Assembly (NCBI RefSeq): GCF_000732195.1
Contig: NZ_JNNU01000006.1
Coordinates: forward strand, 186,001-250,000
Origin: Neorhizobium vignae
GTDB taxonomy: Bacteria; Pseudomonadota; Alphaproteobacteria; Rhizobiales; Rhizobiaceae
Direction: 5' to 3'
DNA length: 64,000 nucleotides
This document shows positions 34,128 through 43,022 of this stretch, piece by piece. Both the position numbers and the translations under genes were made by a program. Position 1 is the first letter of the stretch; each line of letters opens with the position of its first letter. The notes below the pieces were generated by a model. It was not told the origin of the DNA. It saw nothing but the letters and a program-made list of their open reading frames with translations, and did no database searches.

Positions 34128-34837
34128 GCGGAGACCGCCTGAACCGGGTGATGGGCGGCGGCGCTGTCGCCGACGATCTCGCCGGAGCGGACGCGGATCT
34201 GGCGCGAGCAGCGAGCGGCAAGCGCGCTGTCATGGGTGACGAGCAGCATGGTCATGCCGCGCTCCGCCTGTTTCGAAAAGAGCAGGTCGGCGATCTGCCG
34301 GCCGGTCTCGGTGTCGAGATTGCCGGTCGGTTCGTCGGCGATCAGCACCGAGGGCGAGGGGGCAAGGGCGCGGGCGATCGCCACGCGCTGCTGCTCGCCG
34401 CCGGAAAGCTGGCCGGGATAGTGGCTCAGCCGCTCGCCGAGGCCGACGGCGGTCAGTTCCCGCCGGGCGATCTCGAAGGCGTCCCTGACATTGGCGAGTT
34501 CGAGCGGAACGGCGACGTTTTCGAGCGCCGTCATGTTGGCGATCAGGTGGAAGGACTGGAAGACGATGCCGATATTGCGGCCGCGGAAATCGGCCAGCCG
34601 GTCTTCGGACAGCGCGTGGAGGGGAGCGCCGTTGATGACGATCTCGCCGCTGTCCAGCCGTTCGAGGCCGGCCAGGACCATCAGCAGCGTCGATTTGCCG
34701 GAGCCCGAAGGCCCGACTATGCCAACGGCCTCGCCCGCGCGGATGTCGAGGTCGATCTGCTTCAGCACATGCACCGAGGCTGCCGCGCTGCCCAGGGTCA
34801 GATCGGCCTTCTTCAGTGTGATGATGGTTTTAGTCAA
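34124..34837 (-). CDS. ABC transporter ATP-binding protein (YbbA type)
   Basis: A 237-residue ATPase of the MacB/LolD group. Walker A GPSGSGKST (42-50), Q-loop IVFQSFHLI, signature LSGGEQQRVAIARA, Walker B LIADEPTGNLD, and the switch histidine in LLVTHDSALA are all present. The stop overlaps the permease start by four bases. The gene is divergent from tesA with 76 bases between, as in the ybbA-tesA arrangement of E. coli, which supports the assignment. Confidence 0.93.
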   Translation of the reverse strand: MTKTIITLKKADLTLGSAAASVHVLKQIDLDIRAGEAVGIVGPSGSGKSTLLMVLAGLERLDSGEIVINGAPLHALSEDRLADFRGRNIGIVFQSFHLIANMTALENVAVPLELANVRDAFEIARRELTAVGLGERLSHYPGQLSGGEQQRVAIARALAPSPSVLIADEPTGNLDTETGRQIADLLFSKQAERGMTMLLVTHDSALAARCSRQIRVRSGEIVGDSAAAHHPVQAVSA

Positions 34838-34913
34838 ATCGAACCGTCCTATATAGGCGTGAAGCGTAACCCGAACACCGCGTTGCGGTAGCGCACAATC
34901 TAGGAGACGGATC

Positions 34914-35564
34914 GTGAGTTTTAAAGCAAGCCTGCTTCACTTCATTGTCATGTCGGCATTGGCGCTGGCTGCGTTGCCGGCTGCCGCGCAGGACAAGGCA
35001 GTCCAGCTCGTCGGTTTCGGCGACAGCCTGATGGCGGGCTACCAGCTTGCTCCTTCCGAATCCTACACGGCCCAACTCGAGGCGGCGTTGAAAGCCGCGG
35101 GGCAGACAGTCGTGGTCGCCAATGCCGGCGTCTCCGGCGATACGACGGCGGGTGGGCTTTCGCGCATCGACTGGTCGGTGCCCGACGGCACGGATGGCGT
35201 GATCCTCGAACTCGGCGCCAATGACGCGCTGCGCGGCATCTCTCCCGACCAGTCGGAGAAGAATCTCGATGCGATCCTGGCGCGGCTGAAGGAACGGAAG
35301 ATCCCGGTCTTCCTGATCGGCATCCTGGCGCCGCCGAACATGGGTGGCGACTACGCCGAAAAATTCAACCCGATCTACAAGCGGCTGGCCGACAAATACG
35401 CGGTGCCGCTCTATCCGTTTTTTCTGGATGGCGTCGCGACCATTTCCAGCCTGCAGCTCTCGGACGGCATGCATCCGAATGCCAAAGGGGTCGCCGTGAT
35501 GGTCGAAAAGACCCTTGAACCTGTCAAAAGCTTCCTGGGGGCTATTAAGGATACGGGAAAATAA
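34914..35564 (+). CDS. tesA: Arylesterase / lysophospholipase TesA (GDSL family)
   Basis: A 216-residue SGNH hydrolase with a signal peptide (cut near AAAQ, residue 26), so periplasmic. Catalytic Ser is S38 in GFGDSLMAG; the oxyanion Gly and Asn are in NAGVSGDTTAGG and LELGANDALRG; the Asp-His pair is in SDGMHPNAKG. Activities known in the family are thioesterase, arylesterase and lysophospholipase. Start is a GTG with GGAG 6-7 bases before. Divergence from the YbbAP genes suggests joint work on membrane lipids or hydrophobic esters. Confidence 0.93.
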   Translation: MSFKASLLHFIVMSALALAALPAAAQDKAVQLVGFGDSLMAGYQLAPSESYTAQLEAALKAAGQTVVVANAGVSGDTTAGGLSRIDWSVPDGTDGVILELGANDALRGISPDQSEKNLDAILARLKERKIPVFLIGILAPPNMGGDYAEKFNPIYKRLADKYAVPLYPFFLDGVATISSLQLSDGMHPNAKGVAVMVEKTLEPVKSFLGAIKDTGK

Positions 35565-35630
35565 CACCTTGCGCGGAACCCCGTTGCATGATTCGCTGTT
35601 TGCATCTGCAAAAGATTCGAGGAGGTCCCT

Positions 35631-36221
35631 ATGCCGAGACTTTTCACCGCCCTCGAAATTCCGCGCAATGTAGCGATGAGCTTGTCTCTCCTGCGCGGCG
35701 GGATCCCCGGTGCCCGGTGGATCGACGTGGAGAACTACCACATCACGTTACGCTTCATCGGCGATGTCGACGGCCGCACGGCGGACGAGATCGTCGATCG
35801 GCTGGACCGCATCGACCGGCCGGAATTCCAGGCGACGCTGACCGGGATCGGCTCCTTCGGATCGAAGAAACCGCATTCCATCTGGGCCGGCGTTTCGCCC
35901 TCGCCGGAAATCTACGCGCTGCAGGCGGAGATCGAACGGATCTGCCAGCGTATCGGCCTGCCGCCGGATCCGCGCAAGTTCACGCCGCATGTGACGCTCG
36001 CACGGCTCAAGAACTGCCGCCTGGACGATGTGGTGCACTATCTTGCCGGTCGCGGCAATTTCCACACGGCAGCCTTCACCGTCCCGCGTTTCGTGCTGCT
36101 GTCGTCGAAGGAATCGGTCGGCGGCGGTCCTTACCTGACGGAGGAAATCTTCCCGCTGCAGGAGGCGAGCTACGGCAACGCCTATGCAGGCGAGATGGAG
36201 CCGGTGAAGAGCCTCCTTTAA
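35631..36221 (+). CDS. thpR: RNA 2',3'-cyclic phosphodiesterase (2H family, LigT-like)
   Basis: A 196-residue protein with the two catalytic histidine motifs of the 2H superfamily: YHITLRFIG (H37) and PHVTLARL (H120). It opens the 2',3'-cyclic phosphate on RNA ends and was first seen as a tRNA half ligase. GAGGTCC lies before the ATG. The C-terminal FVLLSSKESVGGGPYL is typical. It runs in the same direction as tesA and the pterin dehydratase gene. Confidence 0.92.
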   Translation: MPRLFTALEIPRNVAMSLSLLRGGIPGARWIDVENYHITLRFIGDVDGRTADEIVDRLDRIDRPEFQATLTGIGSFGSKKPHSIWAGVSPSPEIYALQAEIERICQRIGLPPDPRKFTPHVTLARLKNCRLDDVVHYLAGRGNFHTAAFTVPRFVLLSSKESVGGGPYLTEEIFPLQEASYGNAYAGEMEPVKSLL

Positions 36222-36257
36222 TCCGAGGGAGCCCTTTGACCCGAAGGAGCCCTGGCC

Positions 36258-36560
36258 ATGAACTACGAAAAGCTGGATGCAGCCGCCATCGAGCGCGAGT
36301 TCGCGACGCTTGACGGCTGGGATCTGAAGCCCGAAGGCGATGCGATCTTCAAGAGCTTCAAGTTCAAGACCTTCATAGAGGCTTTCGGTTTCATGGCCGA
36401 ATGCGCGCTGTCCGCCGAGAAGCTCAACCACCACCCGGAATGGTCGAACGTCTATTCGCGGGTCGACGTGCTGCTGACCACCCACGCGACCGGCGGGCTG
36501 ACCGATATCGACTTCAAGCTTGCCCGGGCGATGGACAAGGCATCCTCGCGCCGCAATTGA
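36258..36560 (+). CDS. Pterin-4a-carbinolamine dehydratase
   Basis: A 100-residue protein that dehydrates 4a-hydroxytetrahydrobiopterin in pterin recycling after aromatic amino acid hydroxylation. The active-site pattern [23 protein letters not shown], with its histidine cluster and the W, and [13 protein letters not shown] are characteristic. No phenylalanine hydroxylase gene lies nearby, which is common for bacterial members; some of these may instead serve molybdopterin-related chemistry. Confidence 0.93.
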   Translation: MNYEKLDAAAIEREFATLDGWDLKPEGDAIFKSFKFKTFIEAFGFMAECALSAEKLNHHPEWSNVYSRVDVLLTTHATGGLTDIDFKLARAMDKASSRRN

Positions 36561-36616
36561 ACTTCATGGTCCAAAACCCATATTGGATGGGCACACGTTG
36601 AGCGAACGGAGCGACC

Positions 36617-37015
36617 ATGGACGACGTGAAGATCGGCGAAATTCTGCTGCCGGGTGACGAGGATACGCAAGGCCACCGGGAACGGCAGATTCGCGCCAGG
36701 TTCTGGCCGACCCTGAAGCGGGCCGTCCGGCAGGTGCCGTTCAGCCGCGACCTGATCGCCGCCTATTATTGTGCGATCGACCGCCGAACGCCAACCCGCG
36801 TGCGGGGCGTTCTGCTCGCGGCGCTCGCCTATTTCGTGATGCCGATCGATTTCCTGCCGGATATGTTCGTTCTTGTCGGCTTCACCGACGATGTCGCGGT
36901 GCTCGCCGCCGCGTTCCGGATGATCCAGGGCCATATCGCCGACCGACACTACGAGGCAGCGGATCTGGCACTGGCGGACAATCCGGACATCGCCGACGGC
37001 GTCCGCGGCAAATAG
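36617..37015 (+). CDS. YkvA family (DUF1232) protein
   Basis: A 132-residue protein with the DUF1232 core: RTPTRVRGVLLAALAYFVMPIDFLPD followed by FVLVGFTDDVAVLAAAFRM. The P-x-D-x-x-P-D stretch between two hydrophobic helices is the family mark. It is probably membrane-associated, function unknown. It follows the pterin dehydratase gene and converges with the ECF sigma gene, 12 bases apart. Confidence 0.87.
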   Translation: MDDVKIGEILLPGDEDTQGHRERQIRARFWPTLKRAVRQVPFSRDLIAAYYCAIDRRTPTRVRGVLLAALAYFVMPIDFLPDMFVLVGFTDDVAVLAAAFRMIQGHIADRHYEAADLALADNPDIADGVRGK

Positions 37016-37027
37016 TCTCAAGGGGCC

Positions 37028-37591
37028 TTATCCCTCCGAAGGATCTTCGAGAACTCGTCGCAAGCGCTCGAAAGCGAGCCGGATTCGCGACTTCACCGTG
37101 CCGAGCGGAAGACCCGTGGACGAGGCGATTTCCGAATGGGACTGGCCGAGGAAGAAGGCCGCCCGAACCAGTTCCATCTGTTCGCCGGGGATATCGGCCA
37201 GTGCGGCGCGCACGAGGGCATCGCGTTCCTCGCCTTCGAAGATCGTATCGGCGCCCGGCGCCTCGGTGACGAGGAACAGGGGTTCGTAGACGTCCAGCGG
37301 CCTGTGCCTTGCCCGGCGTTCGGCGTCGATGCGGCGGTTGCGGGCGATACGGAAAAGCCAGGTGGACAAGGAGGATCGGGCCGGATCATAGAGGCCGGCC
37401 CGGTGCCAGAGAACGGCCATCACCTCCTGGACGAGTTCCTCCGCATCGTCGGGCCGCATCGACCGTTTCACCAGCCAGGATTTCAAACGCGGCGCGTAAT
37501 AATCGAACAGCATGGTAAAAGCTGCCTGATCGCGCTCATCGGCCACTGCCCTTACCAAGCCGGCGAAGTGGTCTCTTTCGTCTACATTCAT
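37028..37591 (-). CDS. ECF-type RNA polymerase sigma factor
   Basis: A 187-residue sigma factor. Region 2 reads DYYAPRLKSWLVKRSMRPDDAEELVQEVMAVLWHRA and STWLFRIARNRRIDAERR; region 4 reads HSEIASSTGLPLGTVKSRIRLAFERLR. This is the SigK-like group that normally pairs with a zinc-binding cupin (ChrR) or RskA-type anti-sigma gene just downstream. None is present here: the next gene converges from the other side. Its regulator must lie elsewhere or be absent. Confidence 0.9.
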   Translation of the reverse strand: MNVDERDHFAGLVRAVADERDQAAFTMLFDYYAPRLKSWLVKRSMRPDDAEELVQEVMAVLWHRAGLYDPARSSLSTWLFRIARNRRIDAERRARHRPLDVYEPLFLVTEAPGADTIFEGEERDALVRAALADIPGEQMELVRAAFFLGQSHSEIASSTGLPLGTVKSRIRLAFERLRRVLEDPSEG

Positions 37592-37919
37592 TTACGCTGC
37601 GCAAAGTTTCCCATGAGATTCGCATCATATTCGACCATTCTAATGTCATTGTGAGAGTTAGGAAAAGGACAAACTCTTGCCCCAATCCTTGTGTCACTGA
37701 TTGACGAAACGCATGGAAATTCTGCTGGTTGGGTCTTTGGAGGCATGACGGTGAGTGCTAATCCTTCCATCCGGGGGCCAGGGCAGGAGATTCAGCAAAT
37801 TCTAATGGTCTGGTTGACGGTTTGGTAACCAGGATCAAGTCAAAATGCGCCGAATCAGGATCATGCCTGGCAAGGCTTGCCCGCTCGGGCCGTTGAACGA
37901 ACAAAACCGGCAGGAGACC

Positions 37920-38486
37920 ATGTCTGTAAGAACAATCGCAACCGCATTGGCAATCTTGGCTGCAAGCGCCGGCCTGGCATCGGCTCAGGCGCCGAAAGCC
38001 ACTGCCCCGGCCAAGCCGCAGCAGGCCCAGGCACCGGCAGCAGCGGCCGCAGGTCCCACGCGCATCCAGCAGTTCAAGGCATGGGGCGCCTATTCCTACA
38101 AGTCGGGCGCCAGCAATGTCTGCTACGTGCTTTCGGTGCCAACCACCAAGGAACCGGCCAGCGTCGACCACGGCGATATCTTCTTCATCGTCTCGCAGCG
38201 GCCCGGACAGAACATTTCCTACGAGCCGCAGGCGATGGTGGGATACGTGCTGCAGCCGAATTCCAAGGTGACCGTGACGATCGACAAGAAGAACTTCACG
38301 ATGTTCACCAAGGACAAGGCGGCCTGGGTCGAGAACGCCGCGGAGGAGCCGGCGTTGGTCGCGGCAATGAAGACAGGTCAGAACATGAGCGTCAGCGCCG
38401 TTTCCGGCCGTGGCACCAAGACCTCCTACGCCTATTCGCTGCAGGGCATTGCGGCAGCGCTGAAGCAGATCGAAACCTGCAAGTAA
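37920..38486 (+). CDS. Invasion-associated locus B (IalB) family secreted protein
   Basis: A 188-residue protein starting MSVRTIATALAIL after CAGGAG. It has a signal peptide (cut near ASAQ), a linker rich in Ala, Pro, Gln and Lys (residues 28-50), and the IalB core (FKAWGAYSYKSGASNVCYVLSVPTTKEP, DHGDIFFIVSQRPGQNISYEPQ, two cysteines). IalB was named in Bartonella for entry into red cells; in free-living rhizobia its role is unknown, presumably periplasmic. The 328-base gap before it (37592-37919) shows a TTGACG at 37814 and no gene. Confidence 0.88.
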   Translation: MSVRTIATALAILAASAGLASAQAPKATAPAKPQQAQAPAAAAAGPTRIQQFKAWGAYSYKSGASNVCYVLSVPTTKEPASVDHGDIFFIVSQRPGQNISYEPQAMVGYVLQPNSKVTVTIDKKNFTMFTKDKAAWVENAAEEPALVAAMKTGQNMSVSAVSGRGTKTSYAYSLQGIAAALKQIETCK

Positions 38487-38508
38487 CGTCTGCTCATAAG
38501 GACAACCG

Positions 38509-38535
38509 AAGGCCGGTCTCGTGACCGGCCTTTTT
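38509..38535 (+). terminator. Intrinsic terminator after the IalB gene
   Basis: A perfect 10-bp stem AAGGCCGGTC (38509-38518) with its complement at 38523-38532, TCGT loop, then T's to 38535. Confidence 0.92.
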
Positions 38536-38706
38536 GCATTTCTCGAAGAATAGTGACGCGGCGGCTATTTGATGATAAAGCCCGCCTCAACGAAGGTCCG
38601 GCACATGTGCCCGATGGGCCGATACAGGTTTCACGCATCCAACATGCCCTGACTTTCCCGCTGATCGATCGTGGGAAAGCTGCATGTGTTCGAACGGGAT
38701 AAAAGA

Positions 38707-39945
38707 ATGTCAGTCTCAGAGGCTCTGGCGCCGGTCGCCATCAAGAAGCCGCTCGTCGCCAATCCGGATCTGTTCGGCACCAAGCCGTCGCTGATCGGGC
38801 TGACGCGCGAGGACATGGCGGCGGCACTGAAGGAAAAGGGCGTATCGGAGAAGCAGGTGCGCATGCGCGTCAGCCAGCTCTGGCACTGGCTCTATATCCG
38901 CGGTGTTTCCGATTTCGATGCGATGACCAACGTCGCCAAGGACATGCGCGAGATGCTGAAGGCGCATTTCACCATCGCGCGTCCCGAGATCGTCGAGGAA
39001 CAGGTTTCCAATGACGGGACCCGCAAGTGGCTGTTGCGCTTTCCGCCGCGCGGCGCCGGCCGTCCGGTCGAAGTCGAGACCGTCTACATTCCGGAAGAAG
39101 GTCGCGGTACGCTCTGCATTTCGAGCCAGGTCGGCTGTTCGCTGACCTGTTCGTTCTGTCATACCGGAACGCAGCGGCTGGTGCGCAATCTGACGGCGGA
39201 AGAAATTCTCGCCCAGCTGCTCTTGGCGCGCGACCGACTCGGTGATTTCCCGGGTACCGACACGCCGCCGGGCGCCTTCGTGCCGACCGGCGATCGCAAG
39301 GTCACCAATATCGTCATGATGGGCATGGGCGAGCCGCTCTACAATTTCGAAAGCGTCAAGACTGCGTTGCTGATTGCGACGGATGGCGACGGGTTGTCGC
39401 TGTCGAAGCGCCGCGTCACGCTCTCGACCTCCGGCGTCGTACCGGAAATCTACCGCACCGGCGACGAGATCGGCGTGATGCTGGCGATTTCGCTGCATGC
39501 GGTGCGCGACGACCTGCGCGACATGCTGGTGCCGATCAACAAGAAATATCCGCTGAAGGAGCTGATCGAAGCCTGCCGCAACTATCCGGGGCTTTCGAAC
39601 GCCCGCCGCATCACCTTCGAATACGTGATGCTGAAGGACGTCAACGACAGTCTGGAGGACGCCAAGGCGCTGATCCAGCTTTTGAAGGGCGTCCCGGCGA
39701 AGATCAACCTCATCCCGTTCAACCCCTGGCCGGGCACGAACTACCAGTGTTCGGAATGGGCGCAGATCGAAAAATTCGCCGATTTCATCAACCAGGCGGG
39801 TTATGCCTCGCCGATCCGCACCCCGCGCGGCCGCGACATCCTCGCCGCCTGCGGCCAGCTGAAGTCGGAATCGGAACGGATGCGCAAGACCGATCGCCTC
39901 GCCTTCGAGGCGATGATGATCGCCGGGCACGGCGAAGACGATTGA
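38707..39945 (+). CDS. rlmN: Dual-specificity RNA methyltransferase RlmN
   Basis: A 412-residue radical-SAM enzyme that methylates C2 of A2503 in 23S rRNA and A37 of some tRNAs. The cluster cysteines are C144, C148 and C151 in [14 protein letters not shown], and the mechanistic Cys pair lies in LAACGQL and the earlier part. Other family stretches are [38 protein letters not shown] and [19 protein letters not shown] 38707 is preferred; a GTG 36 bases upstream also fits the frame. Confidence 0.96.
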   Translation: MSVSEALAPVAIKKPLVANPDLFGTKPSLIGLTREDMAAALKEKGVSEKQVRMRVSQLWHWLYIRGVSDFDAMTNVAKDMREMLKAHFTIARPEIVEEQVSNDGTRKWLLRFPPRGAGRPVEVETVYIPEEGRGTLCISSQVGCSLTCSFCHTGTQRLVRNLTAEEILAQLLLARDRLGDFPGTDTPPGAFVPTGDRKVTNIVMMGMGEPLYNFESVKTALLIATDGDGLSLSKRRVTLSTSGVVPEIYRTGDEIGVMLAISLHAVRDDLRDMLVPINKKYPLKELIEACRNYPGLSNARRITFEYVMLKDVNDSLEDAKALIQLLKGVPAKINLIPFNPWPGTNYQCSEWAQIEKFADFINQAGYASPIRTPRGRDILAACGQLKSESERMRKTDRLAFEAMMIAGHGEDD

Positions 39946-39952
39946 TGAGACC

Positions 39953-39975
39953 AGGCCGGCTTTGCCGGCCTTTTT
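39953..39975 (+). terminator. Intrinsic terminator after rlmN
   Basis: AGGCCGGC (39953-39960) and GCCGGCCT (39964-39971) enclose TTT and are followed by T's to 39975. The following LysE gene ends just beyond, so the structure may serve both strands. Confidence 0.88.
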
Positions 39976-39976
39976 G

Positions 39977-40618
39977 TCAGCGCGCCTGGGTGAAGAAGAT
40001 CTTGGCCGCGAAGATCGAGAAGACGCCCGCGAACGTGTAGTCGAGGCCGCGCAGCACCTTCGGATTGGCCTGGAGCCAGCCCGAAAGCCAGTCGGCGGCC
40101 AGGACGACGATCAGGTTCACCGGCATGCCGATGACGATGAAATAGAAGCCGAGGAAGATCAGCTTGCCGGTGACATGCGGATCGCCGGCTGTCACGAACT
40201 GCGGCAGGAAGGTCATGAAGAAGATGATGACCTTCGGGTTCAGAATGTTGACCCAGAAGCCCGTCGAGATGTTGGCGAGCGGACTGCTTACGGTCTTTTC
40301 AACCTGCTCCACCGAAAAATTCGAGCCGAAGCGGATCGCCTGGATCGCCAGCCACAGGAGATAGGCTGCCCCGCCGGTCTTCAGGATGAAGAAGGCGGTC
40401 GGCGATGCGGTGATCAGCGCCGAGATGCCGAAGGCGACGAGCAGCGTGTGGCAGACGACGCCGAGGCTGGTGCCGAGCACCACGAACAGCGCCGGGCGCC
40501 GGCCCTGGCCGAGCGCGCGGCTGATCGACAGCGTCATGTCAGGCCCCGGCGTCAGCGCCAGAAGCAGGCCGGCGGCGGTGAAGGCAAGCAGGGTAGCAAG
40601 GCTCGGCAGGAATTCCAT
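39977..40618 (-). CDS. LysE/RhtB family amino acid exporter
   Basis: A 213-residue membrane protein with about six helices. The N-terminal LLLALTPGPDMTLSISRALGQGRR and the later WVNILNPKVIIFFMTFLPQFV are the two strongest signatures of the LysE superfamily (RhtB group), which exports amino acids such as homoserine, threonine or cysteine derivatives. The substrate is unknown. It converges on rlmN. Confidence 0.9.
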   Translation of the reverse strand: MEFLPSLATLLAFTAAGLLLALTPGPDMTLSISRALGQGRRPALFVVLGTSLGVVCHTLLVAFGISALITASPTAFFILKTGGAAYLLWLAIQAIRFGSNFSVEQVEKTVSSPLANISTGFWVNILNPKVIIFFMTFLPQFVTAGDPHVTGKLIFLGFYFIVIGMPVNLIVVLAADWLSGWLQANPKVLRGLDYTFAGVFSIFAAKIFFTQAR

Positions 40619-40690
40619 AAGTGCGCTCGAATGGCCGGGTAACGGATTGCACCATTTACCCGGCTTTAGACGCCGTCACAAATCAAACTA

Positions 40691-41548
40691 TCAACGGCCG
40701 TTGATGAATTCCTTTGATGCATCGGCGAAATCCGGATGCCAGCGCGACAGTGGCGGACGGTTCTTGATGATGTCGCCGATCGCCCAAGCCATGCGGCGTT
40801 CGTCGGTTGCCCGGTCCACGTCGTTGTCAGGGCACAGGATGTAGAAGTCGCCGCGCTCAAGGCTGGTCAACATGAACTCGACCGTCTGTTCCGCCGTCCA
40901 GGCGCCGGCGGGTTTTTCGATGCGGTCGCCCTTGGTCAGGCTGGTAAACACGAAGCCGGGGATGAGGAGGTGGGCGGAGACCTGGCAGTTCGGCGTGTTG
41001 CGCAGCTCGTGCTGCAGCGCTTCGGTGAACGCCTTCACGCCGGCCTTGGCGACGTTGTAGGCGGGATTGCCGGGCGGGGTGGTGATGCCCTGCTTGGAGC
41101 CGGTATTGATGATCAGCGACGGTTCGCCATGGGCAATCATCGCCGGTCCGAACGTCCGCGTTCCGTTGATGACGCCGAGAAGGTTGACGGCAAAAACGCT
41201 GTCCCAGTTGACCTGCGGTCCGAATATCGAGCTTCCGGGGCTGATGCCGGCATTGTTCATCAGCACATGCACCCGGCCGAAACGCTGGATGACGGCGCGT
41301 TCCAGCGCCTCGATCTCGTCCGGCTTCGAGACATCCGTGCCGATGGCGGCGACATCCGCGTCGCCGTCCTCGGCAAGAGCCGCGACCTCGCCGGCTGCTT
41401 CCGCGAGCTTGTCGCCTTCGAGGTCGGCGAGGACGACCGAAAGGCCCATCCGGGCAAATTCCTTCGCGGTGGCGAGGCCGATGCCCGATGCGGCACCGGT
41501 AATCACGGCGACATTGTCCTTTTTCAGAGCGGGATGAGTGATGGTCAT
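40691..41548 (-). CDS. Short-chain dehydrogenase/reductase
   Basis: A 285-residue classical SDR. The cofactor motif TGAASGIG (17-24), the NNAG motif (98-101) and the catalytic residues S151, Y164 and K168 (TGSKQG, PAYNVAKAG) are present. ADLEG after strand 2 suggests NAD(H) preference because of the acidic residue. The C-terminal part (FYILCPDNDVDRATDERRMAWAIGD) is longer than in the shortest members. Substrate unknown; divergent from argG. Confidence 0.9.
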   Translation of the reverse strand: MTITHPALKKDNVAVITGAASGIGLATAKEFARMGLSVVLADLEGDKLAEAAGEVAALAEDGDADVAAIGTDVSKPDEIEALERAVIQRFGRVHVLMNNAGISPGSSIFGPQVNWDSVFAVNLLGVINGTRTFGPAMIAHGEPSLIINTGSKQGITTPPGNPAYNVAKAGVKAFTEALQHELRNTPNCQVSAHLLIPGFVFTSLTKGDRIEKPAGAWTAEQTVEFMLTSLERGDFYILCPDNDVDRATDERRMAWAIGDIIKNRPPLSRWHPDFADASKEFINGR

Positions 41549-41742
41549 GGCAGATCTCCTCTAGGGCGCTGCTGTTCAAAGGTCGGGCGGGATATGGAAC
41601 CCATACCCAAGCCTGTCAACGTGACAGTGCAGTTACAGTTTGCCCGGTTTTTCTTGCGTGCCTCAAGAAACTCGCTAAAAGTGCCGCAATTCCTGACAGA
41701 GCGGTGTTTGCCGCTTCCACCCGCAGACGGACGTAAATCGAT

Positions 41743-42966
41743 ATGGCACTCCCGAAAGACGTAAAGAAGGTCGTTCTCGCCTATTCCGGCGGTCTCGACA
41801 CCTCGATCATCCTGAAATGGCTGCAGACCGAACTCGGCGCGGAGGTGGTGACCTTCACCGCCGATCTCGGCCAGGGCGAGGAACTGGAGCCGGCCCGCAA
41901 GAAGGCCGAGATGCTCGGTATCAAGGAGATCTATATCGAGGACGTGCGCGAGGAATTCGTGCGCGATTTCGTCTTCCCGATGTTCCGCGCCAATGCCGTC
42001 TACGAAGGCGTCTACCTGCTCGGCACCTCGATCGCCCGTCCGCTGATCTCCAAGCACCTGATCGAGATCGCCAGGAAGACCGGCGCCGATGCGATCGCGC
42101 ACGGTGCGACCGGCAAGGGCAACGACCAGGTCCGCTTCGAGCTTTCGGCCTATGCGCTGAACCCCGATATCAAGGTCATCGCGCCGTGGCGCGACTGGGC
42201 TTTCAAGAGCCGCACCGATCTTTTGAAGTTCGCCGAGGAAAACCAGATCCCGGTTGCCAAGGACAAGATGGGCGAAGCGCCGTTCTCCGTCGATGCCAAC
42301 CTGCTGCACTCGTCCTCCGAGGGCAAGGTTCTGGAAGACCCGGCCGTCGAGGCTCCCGAATACGTGCACATGCGCACGATTTCCCCGGAAGCTGCTCCCG
42401 ACAAAGCGACCACGATCAAGGTCGGCTTCAAAAAAGGTGACGCGGTCTCCATCAATGGCGTCGCCATGTCGCCGGCGACCCTGCTTGCCGCGCTCAACAC
42501 TTACGGCCGCGACAACGGTATCGGCCGTCTTGACCTCGTCGAGAACCGTTATGTCGGCATGAAGTCGCGCGGCGTCTACGAGACCCCCGGCGGCACGATC
42601 CTGCTGGCCGCCCACCGCGCGATCGAGAGCATCACGCTGGACCGCGGTGCCGCCCATCTCAAGGATGACATCATGCCGCGTTACGCGGAGCTCATCTATT
42701 ACGGCTTCTGGTTCTCGCCGGAGCGCGAAATGCTGCAGGCGCTGATCGACAAGAGCCAGGAGCATGTGGAAGGCGAAGTGACGCTGAAGCTCTACAAGGG
42801 CAATGTCATGGTCATCGGCCGTGAGAGCGAAAAGTCGCTCTATTCCGACAAGTTGGTCACCTTCGAGGACGACCAGGGCGCCTACGACCAGAAGGATGCG
42901 GCGGGCTTCATCAAGCTCAATGCGCTGCGCCTGCGCACGCTCGCCAAGCGCAATCTGGGCAAATAA
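41743..42966 (+). CDS. argG: Argininosuccinate synthase
   Basis: A 407-residue enzyme that joins citrulline and aspartate with ATP in arginine synthesis. The ATP pyrophosphatase P-loop YSGGLDTS (14-21), then [46 protein letters not shown] and [13 protein letters not shown] are all as in the family. Full length, single gene between divergent SDR and convergent MFS genes, closed by a strong terminator. Confidence 0.98.
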   Translation: MALPKDVKKVVLAYSGGLDTSIILKWLQTELGAEVVTFTADLGQGEELEPARKKAEMLGIKEIYIEDVREEFVRDFVFPMFRANAVYEGVYLLGTSIARPLISKHLIEIARKTGADAIAHGATGKGNDQVRFELSAYALNPDIKVIAPWRDWAFKSRTDLLKFAEENQIPVAKDKMGEAPFSVDANLLHSSSEGKVLEDPAVEAPEYVHMRTISPEAAPDKATTIKVGFKKGDAVSINGVAMSPATLLAALNTYGRDNGIGRLDLVENRYVGMKSRGVYETPGGTILLAAHRAIESITLDRGAAHLKDDIMPRYAELIYYGFWFSPEREMLQALIDKSQEHVEGEVTLKLYKGNVMVIGRESEKSLYSDKLVTFEDDQGAYDQKDAAGFIKLNALRLRTLAKRNLGK

Positions 42967-42987
42967 TTCCCCATAACCCGATCAGCG

Positions 42988-43022
42988 AAACCCGCCTGCC
43001 CGAAAAGGGAGGCGGGTTTTTT
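42988..43022 (+). terminator. Intrinsic terminator after argG
   Basis: AAACCCGCCT (42988-42997) pairs with AGGCGGGTTT (43010-43019), with CCC/GGG pairing inside, followed by T's to 43022. The hairpin also lies at the end of the convergent MFS gene. Confidence 0.9.

Noticed and set aside
32703..34142. 479-codon plus-strand frame
   Set aside because: Shadow of the YbbP-type permease gene.
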